A stretch of DNA of 64,000 nt. It comes from Monodelphis domestica. Taxonomy: Eukaryota; Chordata; Mammalia; Didelphimorphia; Didelphidae. The position numbers were made by a program, and so were the translations under genes. The stretch covers positions 209,968,502 through 210,032,501 of the forward strand of contig NC_077228.1 in assembly GCF_027887165.1 (NCBI RefSeq). The letters run 5' to 3'. Shown here piece after piece: positions 1-12,600 of the stretch; within the stretch, counting starts at the first letter, position 1; each line of letters starts with the position of its first letter. The notes under the pieces are model-generated. The model worked only from the letters and a program-made list of their open reading frames with translations. It did no database searches and was not told the origin of the DNA.

Positions 1-476
1 CTCATACCACAACAGGAATAATCTGATCAATTCTGGAGGCTACATTTTAGGAAAGATACAGTTAGCTGGAGAAAGTCCAGAGGAAGGAAAATGGGTTGGG
101 GAAGGGTCTCAAGTTTCTGCCATGTAAGGACTGTCTAAAGAAACTACCTGGAAAAGAAAAGATTTAGGGGGAAATGGCAGCTTATCATTAGGTATATGAA
201 GGTCATTGCATGGAAAAATAATTTCTTTTGCTTGGCCTTAGAGAGCAGAATTGATTAGGCATTAAATGTAGGCTTGGTGTAAGGGATTTCTTAACTTATC
301 AAGTCATAGGCAAGGCTAGAAGTAACGGATTCAAGTCTTCTGATTCCCAGGTCCACCGACTCTAGTTACAGTTAATCCCTTAGGATTACTATTATTATCA
401 TAAGGTCTTAATCTTAAAATTTTTATCTTAGGAACAGAGACATCAGAAAACTCCCCAGGCCTAGTTCTACTTGTAC
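1..476. other. STRADA intron, left edge of window
   Basis: Intronic sequence of STRADA downstream (in transcript sense) of the exon ending at 477. I looked for the next exon, which completes the degenerate catalytic loop, and did not find it. There is no recognisable SINE. The rest of STRADA lies beyond the left edge. Confidence 0.6.
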
Positions 477-600
477 CTGTGTACATAGCCCATATGATGG
501 ATGTAGTCTAGTGCCTTTAGCACCCCTTGCAAGATGTATGCAATTGCCAACTCATTCATGCCATCCATGAACTGTGTACAGATGAGATCCTTTGCAGAAC
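477..600 (-). CDS. STRADA: STRADA exon, residues 153-194
   Basis: 124-bp exon. It completes a split glycine codon, then reads [20 protein letters not shown] and runs on to HHMGYVHR. This is the hinge to alpha-E region of the pseudokinase, up to the degenerate HRD motif. Acceptor CTTCAG at 601-606, donor GTACAA at 476-471. It ends with two bases of a split codon, so the frame continues in an exon outside the window. Confidence 0.96.
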
Positions 601-3600
601 CTGAAGGAAGAAATGTATATAGAGGATGGGTAACAGATAAATGAGTAAATACTGATTTACAAATAAAAGGATTGTTAAGGATTACTAGCAATTATAGTCC
701 CCATATAAGAGATTTCTTCCCACTTACCATATGCCATGAAAGAAGTGACAACCCAAAGCTCATTGTCAGCAACGAAGGTGGCTCGATATGGCACGATATT
801 GGGATGGTTGAAGAGTTTAGAGACATGCAGTTCTCCCTGAAAATAATGGTAGCTAGAATCAGGGCTAAGAGAAACTAAGAAAATAGTTCTCAACAGGAGA
901 GAAGGTCTTGCTAGGGACTAGGTTTAAGAGGAGCTTGGAGAGTTCCCCTCAAAATATAAAGGGATCCTTGCTCCACTGTTCCAAGTGACTTCCTTGCCAC
1001 TTTGGAAATACAGCATTGCTTTGTTTTAGACCTAGGTATATAGACAGATAAAAGTATCAGGTGATTCAAAAATCTGCCCAAGTATGACTCAGCTGGTAAA
1101 ATGGAGGGGCCTCAGCAAACTATCCCACAGGCTACTACCAAAAAGGGAAATTGTTTCAACAGAGGAAGAAAGGCTCTGTGAATTGACTACCTTTTCAGTT
1201 TGGCAGCTTAAAGTCTGGGGCAACCTCATCATCACACTATCCAAGGTTCAATGCAGCCATGATGGCAAGCTCCAATTTGTAACTCCAAATAGTGGGGCAC
1301 AAAAACCTGCTAAGAGGAGGGGGTTCATAACCTGGAGTCAGAGACACATGAAGAAGTAAGTCTTGATCAATTTCAGAGGTCCCAATGAACTAATCACTAT
1401 TTTCATTAGCCTTTGGTTTCTTTTGTAATTCTATATTATTATTACCTTTAAAAGCATTATTCTGAGGAGTTCATGGCACAAAAAAAGTTATGAGCCCCAT
1501 GTAATAAAATATATGCACTTTTTCATTAAAATAAGATTAAGCAAGTGAAGGTATGGTAGGAAGGAATTAAAGAAGGAAAAATTAAGACTGAACATTTGTA
1601 AAAACCATTTCCTCAGCAAATTTTTTCAAAATGTGAGGTCCCTTCCTTAAAAGCATTTATGTAAGCTTTATCACTGTGAAATTCAAAATCAGACAGAATT
1701 AAGTGCTAACAAGTTTCCAAGGATCATACTGCCATGGTCTATGAAACATGAGCTATTAAAAACCAGATACTGTCCCCTGCTATGCTGGAGAAAACTACTA
1801 GTCATATAGAACAAAGGAAGTTTAGCTCCAAAGAACCATGTTGGGTCCTGTTCCTGCTTCCTTTTCCAATTTAAGATATACCATTTGGAGTTGAGTTTGT
1901 AATCTAGGGGTAGTTGAAGCTACCAAAGGGCCCCCTCTGGTGGAAACTAACTTAGAATACAGGAAAGGGAAGAATGGAACTTAAAATAAATTTAAACCAG
2001 ATAACATTCCCACTACCATCCAGTGGTGTCAAACTCAAATAGAAGCAAGGCCATTAATCTATAGAATGACTATTGGCTTAGTTTAAAATGACATATTGTC
2101 TATGCTTTATTTTATTTTTACTTATTTTGTTAAACATGTCTTAATTATACTTTAATCTGGTTTGGGTGATACTCTGGAGTGTTCTGAAACCTCTGTGTCA
2201 CACCATAGCAACTGATCAAAAGGGGAGTTCATTTAGCTGGTTTCTTGTTAATTTGCTACATACCACTTTCCCTCCCAGGGTCTCTCATTAGGTTAATGAG
2301 AAAGCAAATCCTTGCTTATCTCATTTGGCTAATTTGTTTTAAATAGGAAAGAACATGTTTACTGCAAAAATAATAAAGTAATGTATTTGGGACAAAAGGA
2401 ATCACTAATTTTCTGAATTTTCCAGACTCAGAAGTGTGCAGAAGTCATAGGAGAGTCTCAGAGGCAGAAAGTCAACAGCAGTTGGAAAACTTTCCCAGGT
2501 GCACAAAATGTCCCAGATTTACCACCAGTGGCTACCCAAAAATCTAGTGCTTTTCCAATCTATTTTAATTTCCTGTTAGCCCTTCTTAGAGGACTATTTT
2601 CTGGAGGCCTAGTGGGACTAAGAAACAGTAGCTTTAAAGAGCATCCCCCATGTCCTTAAGCATTTTACTTGACCTCTCTCTCTTAGAATCTCTGGTAGCC
2701 TTTAAGATTGAGCTCTAGAATTCCCGTCCGCATGAAGTCTATTTTTTGATCTCCAAAGCCTCTAGTTTGCCTTCCCTCTCCCAGCCCCATATTACGCATT
2801 TTGGGGGTACATAGCTACATTTCTACATTTTCCCTAATAGAAAGTTTCTTGACAGCAAGAATTGTTTCATTTTTGTCTTTTATTTCCCTAGCATCTAGTA
2901 TAGTGCTGTAAAAATAGACTCAAACTCTGGACTTCAATCCCCACAAGCCCTTGCTCCACTTCCCCAAGATGCTTTGTAATCTCACAGAATTCTGAGGTGG
3001 GAGAGATCGAGAAGGGATTTAAGCTGATTGCAAAGGCTTTTGTGTCTCTTTTGGACTTCCGTTTTGGGGCAGACGTGGCTCTTTCCATAATGTAGGTGAG
3101 GCCTTGTCTAGGCCTCTGGCCCAGGCACGTGTTTTTTCTTATTCTGTATTTTCTTTAATCTTTAACCTTTAATAATCCTCTAAAAAATATAATACTCCTT
3201 GCTGAGAGAAACTAATTTTTACCTGCCTCAGTCTCCCCTAAAGTTTAATCTTTACAGTGCCTAACTCATGGTAAGTATTTAATAAATGCTTGCTTGATTA
3301 CCTGCAGGAATGTCACCATTTCATTGGTACAAGCCTCTAGGTTAATCCTCCGTATTGTGACATGTTCTCCTGTTGGTTTGTACCTGGCTAAGTTCACTGT
3401 CATCAACTCCTCAAACCCTTTGCCTATAAGTAAAAACAAAAATCCCATTAACAGAGTTAAGAGTAACCAAAATTTCTAACATTCTTAAACAATGACGAAG
3501 GTATCTAAGACAATATGCTTCAAGGAAGGGTGGGAGGAAAGATTTTCCTAAATCATGGTATATATAAAATAGTTCAAAAGGAGAGGCCACAGGAATACCT

Positions 3601-6600
3601 GAATTTATTGGTATATAATTTATTTTCTTTTCCTTTTTTTGTATTTTTATTTAAACCCTTACCTAATGTTTTAGAATTAATTCTAAATATCAATTCCAAA
3701 GCAGAAGAGGGAGTAAGGACTAAGGAACTGAGGACTTGGCCAGGGTCATAAAACTAGGAAGTGTCTGAGTCCAGATTTGAACTCAGGACCTCCCATCACC
3801 TGGTTCTCTATCCAATACCCCCATATATTGATTTCAATGCATCCTCATTAAACATTAATCTGATTAGCCACCAGTAACTAACTTTGCACCATGGACTTTT
3901 GATAGTTGGCTGACTGTCCCTGGAGCATATTCCCAACTGTAGATGCTAAAACAGACAAAGTGGGATGCTTGAAACATGATACATCTTGTCCCAGAAGAGG
4001 GGGAGACACCTCTAGACTCTAAGCACCATTACCTATGACTGTGAGCAGTTCATAACACCCGCCCTCTGGCAGAAAACTACTCATGGTGTCCTGTTTAGGG
4101 GAGGATGCTATCGACTCTGAGCTCGATTCATTGGTCTAGAGAAGAAAGAGAAAAAAATGTCAAAATAGAGACCATCAGGGAAAGGTTTTTAGTGAGGATG
4201 TCATAATGCAAACAAATGATAAATGAAAGTGTATAAGCCAATGTGGTAAACCTGACACAAAGATAAAGGAAGGGTAGGTATTCTGCTTTTGGGATCACAT
4301 GGAGAAAGAGAAATTACTGGCTTGATAATATATAAAACACCAGCTCACCGCATTAACTGGCATTGATATCACAGCAAACAGCTAAGAGATAATTAATTAT
4401 TCCTCATGATGACCCAAAATAGCTTCCATTGTTGAGTGACAAGGATGAGTTCCACCTGACATTTAATATGGTTTATTCGATCTTTGAGAAGATTCCTCAT
4501 CCCTTCATAACTCTGACAATTCCTATCTATAGGAGGGCTCTCCCAAGAAGGGCACATTTATATAGAAAGCTGGGTCTTCATTCTGCACTATGGTCTTGTT
4601 TTTCAGGCCCTTCGCTATTTCTTACACAATCTCAAATAGTAGACTGTCCCTCTCAGTCCAGAGGGTTCATAATTAGAATACCCTGTGCAATTCTAAGAAA
4701 GAGAGCAACTGTGACACCAAGTTAAATAAGGGGAGGAAAGCAGTAATTTGTTCTGCTACAATTCCCTATAGAAGCAAATTGCTCCTTGTTCATGCTCAAA
4801 ATTAGGTTAAAACTCATCTGGTGAGGATGTGAGAATCACACATAAGATAACAAGGTCCTTAAGATCCTAAAATAAAGTTGCCTAGAAGTGACTGAGTGTG
4901 GAAAATATAGGCATGTGGGAGGTATCCATCAATATTGAGTTTAATTTTCTCCTCCAAAATCTGTATCTGTTAATGTGGTTTAAATTGCTTAACTATGAAA
5001 ACCTGGAGGATAAGAAGGTTGTCTCCATCTCTTTTCCAAGGAGGTCACAACTGAAATGAGAAAGCATTACGAGCAGGGATAATTTCAACTCTTCTACTTC
5101 ACATTCTTCCTTATATACACTATTCACCACCACCTATAACTACTACTATTCCACCCCCCTCACCCCCACTGAGATCACAGAGATGAAATTAGAAGGGACG
5201 TTAGTCATCGAGACCAACCATTTCATTTTATGCATGAGGAAACTTGAGTCCCAGGGAGGTTAAGTGCTTCCCTCCAGTCACCAAGAAGACAACTCATTCT
5301 GTTTGATTCTTATCCATATGTCTCATAGACTCCTCATAAGAAGTTCTCTCAATGTGCTGGGGTGGGGAGGCTGACTTCTTTTGGATTTTATGTCATCATA
5401 TGGGAACCAATGAAGACCATGAGCTGTCCCTAGGTTAACCTCTACTCTTGCTATATAACCAGGACACATCCTACAAGGTCAGACATTTCTGATTACATAT
5501 AGATGTGTATTAAAAAAAAACAAAACCTTTTCTGTCTTAGAATCAGTACTGTGTATTGGTTCTAAAGCAGAAGAGCAGTAAGGGCGAGGCAATGGGGGTT
5601 AAGTGACTTGCCCAGGGTCACACAGCTAGAAAGTCTGAGGCCAGATTTGAACCCAGGACCTCCTGTCTCTAGGCCTGGCTCTCAATTCACTGAGCCACCC
5701 AGCTTCCCATGATTATATTGTTAATGCCACTGTCCTACACAATTCTTTGATGGCAATATGCTAATACCTAATCATGACCACCTCCTATCTCTACATTATT
5801 CTTTGTGAGTCCCCTAACTTTAATTCTGTAAACTGTGGTATTCCATGAGTTGAACATATATGATATCAGGAAAAGAGATGGGTTCTTTATTTCAGGGAGA
5901 AACTTGGGGCCTTTAAAAGCAAAGAATATTTTCTCAAACAAAATAGGTATCCTTTCTTATTTAATTCTGGGTCAGTTCACTGTCTATCTGTAGTGTCTAT
6001 CAAAGATATGTGTACTGATGAACTTAGTTCAAGTGGCTATCCCTCCAACTGTACATTGAACTCAGGATCAAGGTATTCTCCATCCACTTGGTTTTATCCT
6101 ATGTAGATATTTAGGTTAAACACTTTTGAGTGATTAAGGATCTTACTTAGAAGTTATATAATGTTCCAGATCTTGATGCAATCAGTACAATGTTATATGC
6201 AAACAAGAGCATCAGGAGGACCTCACCATCTACAGGGCATCCCTCTCTCATTTGAACTTATGCTAGGCATACTGACATGCATATATCTTTCTGTTTTATA
6301 TGTTGAAGAAAGTTACCTCTGCTAGTATGTATACCTTTCAAGGAATCATCCAAGATTTTAACATATGCATGGGAGACACTTTTTGGGGAAAGTCTTTGAT
6401 ATAGTATTCTGTTCTATCAAATTAAATACTTTTTAACAGTAAAAAACAAACAAACACCATAACCCTATATTCTCTTTATCTTTTAACCAATTATTTGAAG
6501 ATTCAAATGTAGTCTGCCATTCAATATTACCTAAGGAAAATTACTAAGGCAAATATTGTCTATAATGTAAAATATATATGACAAAAATTATGCTTCACTT

Positions 6601-9600
6601 AACACAAGGAAAGGGTCAAACTGGAGAATATATAGAATAATTATTATGTAAAGACAAAAGGCATCAATAAAAAGTATTACCTTAACTAAAGATGCCCTTG
6701 ATATGTGTGTAGTTTATAAAGGTCTTGTATAAATGAGAAAATATATATGTGGGTCAGGGATTACTGATACTCTCAATTACCAACAATGATTTTGAAAAAT
6801 TTGGTACCCTTCCCTCTTTCATAAATCTTGAGAATTCATCTCTCAATATCCTCAAATAGTTGCTGCCTCCAGGATAGACTTTTTCAGTGTATACCATGAA
6901 GTCCAGTAGGGCAAGTCTTTCTATTTTCATTTTCCTTCGTGCCTTATGCAGTAAGGAAGATTCTCATACAACACTCTGGGGATTGTGATGTCAGAATTCA
7001 AATGTGATAGCTCCATGGCCATTGATGGACAAAATCTTTGTTATAGAAATCTTGACAGATCTTTCCCACATTTTTCACGTGGTACTCCTTCCACTGTCCT
7101 TCAGATGATCTGACTTACTTGGGTCTCTCATCAAACTATACAATAGTACTTATATCAATTCATCACTAAAAGTTTGGCCAGAAGGTGATGAAACTCTTGG
7201 TCATAAAAACTCATGATGCCATTTACTAAGGTGTGGAGGGGTAATGCTAAAGGATGGCAGGAATAATAAGGCATATTGATGAAATTGCTTCCTTTGAAAT
7301 AATATTACTTTAAATTTATATAGAACTGTATGTATACTCTTGAACCACTTTGACATCTCATTTAGTGCTTAGGACAGTGAAGTGAGAAAGGCAAACTACT
7401 ATTATCCCTGTTTTGCAATCAAGGCATTGAAACTCAATTAGGTTATATGTCTTTCCTAAATTCAGTTAGTTAATGACAAAGCCAAGTTGAAAACTTGGAC
7501 CTTTTAATTCCTAGTCTATCACCATGTCACATGGTACCATAGGGTCTATGATATCTAGAATATATTTGAATTCTAAACACTTATTAGCATTACTAAAGGG
7601 AAAAGAAACCAAATCTAGGCCCTCATAATATGCAACCAGAGGAAATCTGGCAATGAGGACATGTGAAGAGAGACTCAACTATTAGCTCAATCAATCTTCA
7701 TTATCCAGATGCTGATTACCTAGAAACCAATAGGTAAGGCCAGGTTTGACTTGATACTTATCAGTGCTCTGAACCTATAGTGAAAGTAAACTCTAAGAAT
7801 GTTATATGTAATGGCTACTATAACTTGAACAAAATTGTCATGTTATTAGAGTAAATTTAAAATACCATAGATTCTACATATATTGCAGTTACACTAAAAG
7901 TTTCACCAGGTGGGAAGATACACAATCAAGGAACAAGAAGTAGTTTGGGAATACTAAGATCAAACCAAGTTCCATGAAATGTTAACTCCACTTTGTTTAT
8001 TAACAAGTTCAGATTTCTTTTAAAATAAAAGGATGGCAGAAACAAGGCTCCTCTAGTAGAAGTCAATTTGTTTTCTAAAGGATTCCATGATTTTAACCTC
8101 AAATCATGCTTCCATACTCTGGTCAGTCAAGTATCTTCAATCCTACTCTGAAGTCCTTTTTTTCTGAGTAGCAAGCTAAAGGTCTGGCAACTTAAGCAAG
8201 CTCAGATCTATGGAATTGAAATATTTTCTGCCCTATCAAGTGTCTGAGGCAAGATTTAAAACTCAGGTCTTTCTGATTCTATGTCCAATGCACCCTTGAC
8301 TAGAGACAGCTTCTTAGGTCATGAACTGAAGCATAAAACTGTCCACTTCCAGTCAATGATAATACAATACAGCCCAAATGTAGGGCCTTTGTCAGTCTTC
8401 TCTTACCTCTGATTTCCAAACAAATTTCATACCACTTCTCTAAATAGGCAAGATAAGGGATGAGAGGCAGATGATTAATGATCTTGCTTGGTCTTTGAGA
8501 CATATTTAAAATATCTTCCTCTTTAAGAAAAGGAGACATACAGTATTTGAGTGTCTAAGTAAGTCCTCTATCTTCATTGATCTTTTATTGAATAAAGAAT
8601 CATATGTAAACTATTTAAATAGACATTAAAGGTTCCCACAAAGTCCAAACCCTCTTTCCAGGCTTATTTCACATATGCTCCTGGAAAAATGTGGATTACT
8701 CACCTTGATCTCATCCAGCTAGTTTCTACCACTATGTATTTGAATAACTAAACTTCCCATATGAGAAAGGCTTTCCAAATGCCTCTTGAAATTCTGCTCC
8801 TATCTTAAAAGCCCAGCTCAGGGTGCCACCTCCTCTATAAAACCTTCTTAGCTTCTCCACATGCTAGAAATGTTTCTTTTCTTCTTCAATCTCACATCCT
8901 ACCCTGTTCTGTCTTTCTCATATGCATGTTCTAACTCATGTTAATTTTTTCAGATTGCATCTAGGTCCCAACACATACCCTTGCTAGATTGGACCAATTC
9001 CAAAGGGCAAGGAATGTTTTTTCCACCTTTGTACCCACAATGCTTAGCATAGTATCTTGCATACAATAGGCATTTAATAATTTTGCTAGACTGAAATTTT
9101 TAAAAAGAGTAAATGCTTATTGTAATGAGATACTTTATATCCTGAGATGAAAATATGAGGTAAGAGAAAAGCTGTAACTTTATGCTGCAGTCATATCTCC
9201 TCTCCCACTGTATCTCTCAATCCCACTGGGTGCAAAGTGACTAATATTTCACACAATAAAAGAAGAAGAATCTAAGTAACCTTGTGGACCTCCTAGAGAT
9301 CAGTGTCCCCTTCTGTTTAATACAAGTCTTTGTAGTTATCAGGAAAAAAATGTTTTGAAGGACTCAAAAGCAAATAGAAATTACTTGAGAGTTTGTGGGG
9401 CTTTAACCAAATCTCAAAGGTTCCACGGTCTATGATTCTAAGTGATTTGGCTACATTGAGTACTAGGGTTCCAACAGAGAATTCAGGGTTAGGGTTGGGG
9501 TTAGGGAACTGGAGTCTAAACACAGCCTCCTTATCTCTGCAACAAGTAATGGGCCACAAATCAAACTAATCTACTCATCAGCAGATTTTTGTTAATTAGA

Positions 9601-12600
9601 ATTGAAAGTCTTTCTCTGACAAATTTTTCTAAAACAAATATCTTAGTTTATCACTTAAAGGAGAGCAAAGAGTATAACAAGGAGACAAATTTTTAGAAAG
9701 GTGAAAAACATTGGCAAGGAAACAAAATTTATAAGTTTGAAAAGAAATGGTCTGTAATTTTGGATTACAGTGAAAGATCAGTTTACTAACATGTTTCAGA
9801 TTTAGCTAAAAGCTTCTTTTTCCCCACTACAAAAGCATTTTAACTCTTCTAAGGCAGAAAAAAAAAAGTTACTGCTATATAGAAAAGAACACAAAAAGGA
9901 GAGTTTTGTTTTAAAGATTTCAAAATTAAAAAGACTCCACAGATCATATAAATGAACATGTTACATACTAACAAACAGACTCACATGGCTTTCCATAGGG
10001 TTTCACACAGGATAAAATTTGGTGTAAAATCAAAAACTTTTAAACTAGAAAAAACTCATGAGATTGGCATTATGTTCTGGATAAATATCTCATTAATCAA
10101 AGAAGGCACAGGTCAGATCTTTGGATTAAGAAATATTCAAATCTAGAAGAGAAGTGCCTCTGTACTAAAGGAATGTAAGTACAGAGGAATAAAGGCTTGA
10201 ACTAAAATGAAATCTGATTTTAGAGAAAATCTTTCAACCAATATCCTCTGCTCAACTGTAGAGTCACAAGGAGCAAAATTTTTCCTTACTTTGAAATTAA
10301 GCTACTAATTATTCTAAGAAGTTATTCTTAGCTTCTCCTTAGGATCACTATTATCAAAGATAGCTCTATATACATTTATTCACATTAAGTGTTATTTATT
10401 CAAAATGAACTAGAATAGGGAATGGGCAAAGCTTTGTAATATAGTGTACAGAACATGTCTTTAATATCTTGCAGATTTTTCAAACGATAAAACAAGTTTC
10501 TCTTTATAGAATCTTCTTTAATATAGATGATTTGTACCAGGTCCTACTTTTTATAATCTCTAGAAAAATCTCTTTGTCTCAAAACTTAATAGTAACAGGT
10601 TGAGTGTAACAGCATTGATACCTTAAGAAATCTTAAGAGCAAACATAGCTAAATTTTTGGATGCCAAATGACATTTTCCTTTTCTTCTTTGGAGTGGGAT
10701 AAGACCTTAATCCCCACAAGGAGGAAATGCAAAGTAGCAAATAACTTAAGAATCTATGAATTTAAAATCATAAAGTCGTGTTTTCAAAACCACACACCAA
10801 AAGTCTCCTTCCAGGGTGAAACCTGAATCCACACAAATGAGGCTAAATGAATACAGATGATGGATAAACAGTAACAAAAAAAAGATAAACAAATGAAACA
10901 CAAACGTCCATAACGAATCATTTCCATGCAATGGCAACAGCACTACAGCCTACCCAAAAAAAAAAATCACTTACTTTTCTCCGAGCGTCACCCGGAGGCT
11001 GCTCTGGAGTAGAGAAATTAATTGTTGACTTTTTTGGTTTTTGGCAAGAGATATGCACATTCAGAAGAATAATTACTGAACTTAAGATTACATTTATTAA
11101 TACAAACTACTTAAATGTCATTACAAGAAAATGTTACATGACATATACACAGAGAACAGAAATGCTGTAGATAAGATTTATATGTGAAATTATTGCTTTT
11201 GGAAACTTGGACCATCTACTTTGTGTTTTCTTATTTGCTTCAGTCTTGTTTATCACTGGCACAAGTGGTTCCTTCTAGCAGCTGGCCCACGGTGAATAAA
11301 CACATACTAAGCAACAATTCATTTTCTTCTAACTAAAAAAAAAACAAAAAAAACCCCTTACCTTCCATCTTGGAATCAATAGTCTGTACTGGTTTCCATG
11401 CAAAAGAGTGGTAAGGGCTAGGCAATGAGGGTTAAGTGACTTGCCCAGGATCACATAGCTGGGAAGTGTCTGAGGCCAAATTTGAACTCAAGACCTTCAG
11501 TCTCTAGGCCTAGCTCTCAATCCATTGAGCCACTTAGCTGCCTCCAACAATTCATTTTCACATACAGAGAGCTGTTTAGTTAATCTCTGTTAATCCCCAG
11601 AGCCAACTCCCTGGGTTAGTTTAAAGATACTATTCTGCACTGGAAGGCTGATTCCCTTAAAATAAGAGACTATTAAGTAAGATATCTATGGCGATGATTA
11701 TTCATTTTTCTGCAAAAGTAGCAAAATAATTTTGCTTTGTATTCCCCTGCATTTTCTAGATAACCAACTAGCTTATCAATTGGTGATAATAATAATAATT
11801 AGCAATTTTTTTTTCCTGTTCAGACCTGTGACTTCCTTAGTATGTAGAACTTGAAGTGTAAAGTCTGCCTCCACTAACCAACTAGGTGCCCAGAACACTG
11901 AAAAATTAAATGATTTCCTATGTTCATACATTATTCTATATAGTTAGTATATACCAGAGCCAAGAGCTGAATCCAGATCTTTCTGACTTCTCTATCCACA
12001 ACATTCTTGTTATTAGCAGAATGGCAATATTAATGTAATTACTATTCTAGCTAAAACTTATACCCAAGGTCAAGCACCCATAGGGTAAAAGCGCCAGATT
12101 AAAAAAGTTTTGTTTTTTTTTTAACAACTTGGTCCTTCCCAATAACCCCAGATTATATGCAAATCAAGTCTGTTTCTGTTCCTTAGATTTTTCCATTCTC
12201 TAAAACTGATTAAAATGGTTTTAAATTATAAAGCACTATTTGTTAGCCTTAGAACCTTAATGTAATTGCCAAGCTGCCTCTGACTAGGAGTATTCCAGCA
12301 CATTATCTAAATAGTAAAGCCTCTGACATCTGACTGCATAATACAGTAAAGTGTATATTTAATCATTCATAAAGGGTGGAGAGGAATTAAGAACAGGGGA
12401 CAGACTGTATTGGGATTTTTGCTTTCTTGACCAAGAATAACAAATTATATTCAAAGTTAAAGTCTGGAAACCATCACCAACCTCTCTAAATGTAGGGAAC
12501 AGGTGAAAAGAGAAAGAAATCTGGTTCAGAATCTACTAAAGCAATTTTCAGGTTGGAAAACCAAAAGCTCTACAAATTACTTGGGCCAAAGTTTATGCTC

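Larger units (their letters stand above)
4136..10974. other. STRADA intron, 6.8 kb, mostly old repeats
   Basis: A long intron with a SINE (5512-5709), an RTE LINE remnant (about 6040-7200), a MIR-like fragment (about 7350-7540) and an L2 3' end (8640-9095), listed separately. Between about 9100 and 10970 I recognise no repeat or gene. The AT-rich open frames at 9952-10146 and 10746-10943 look like chance. Confidence 0.5.
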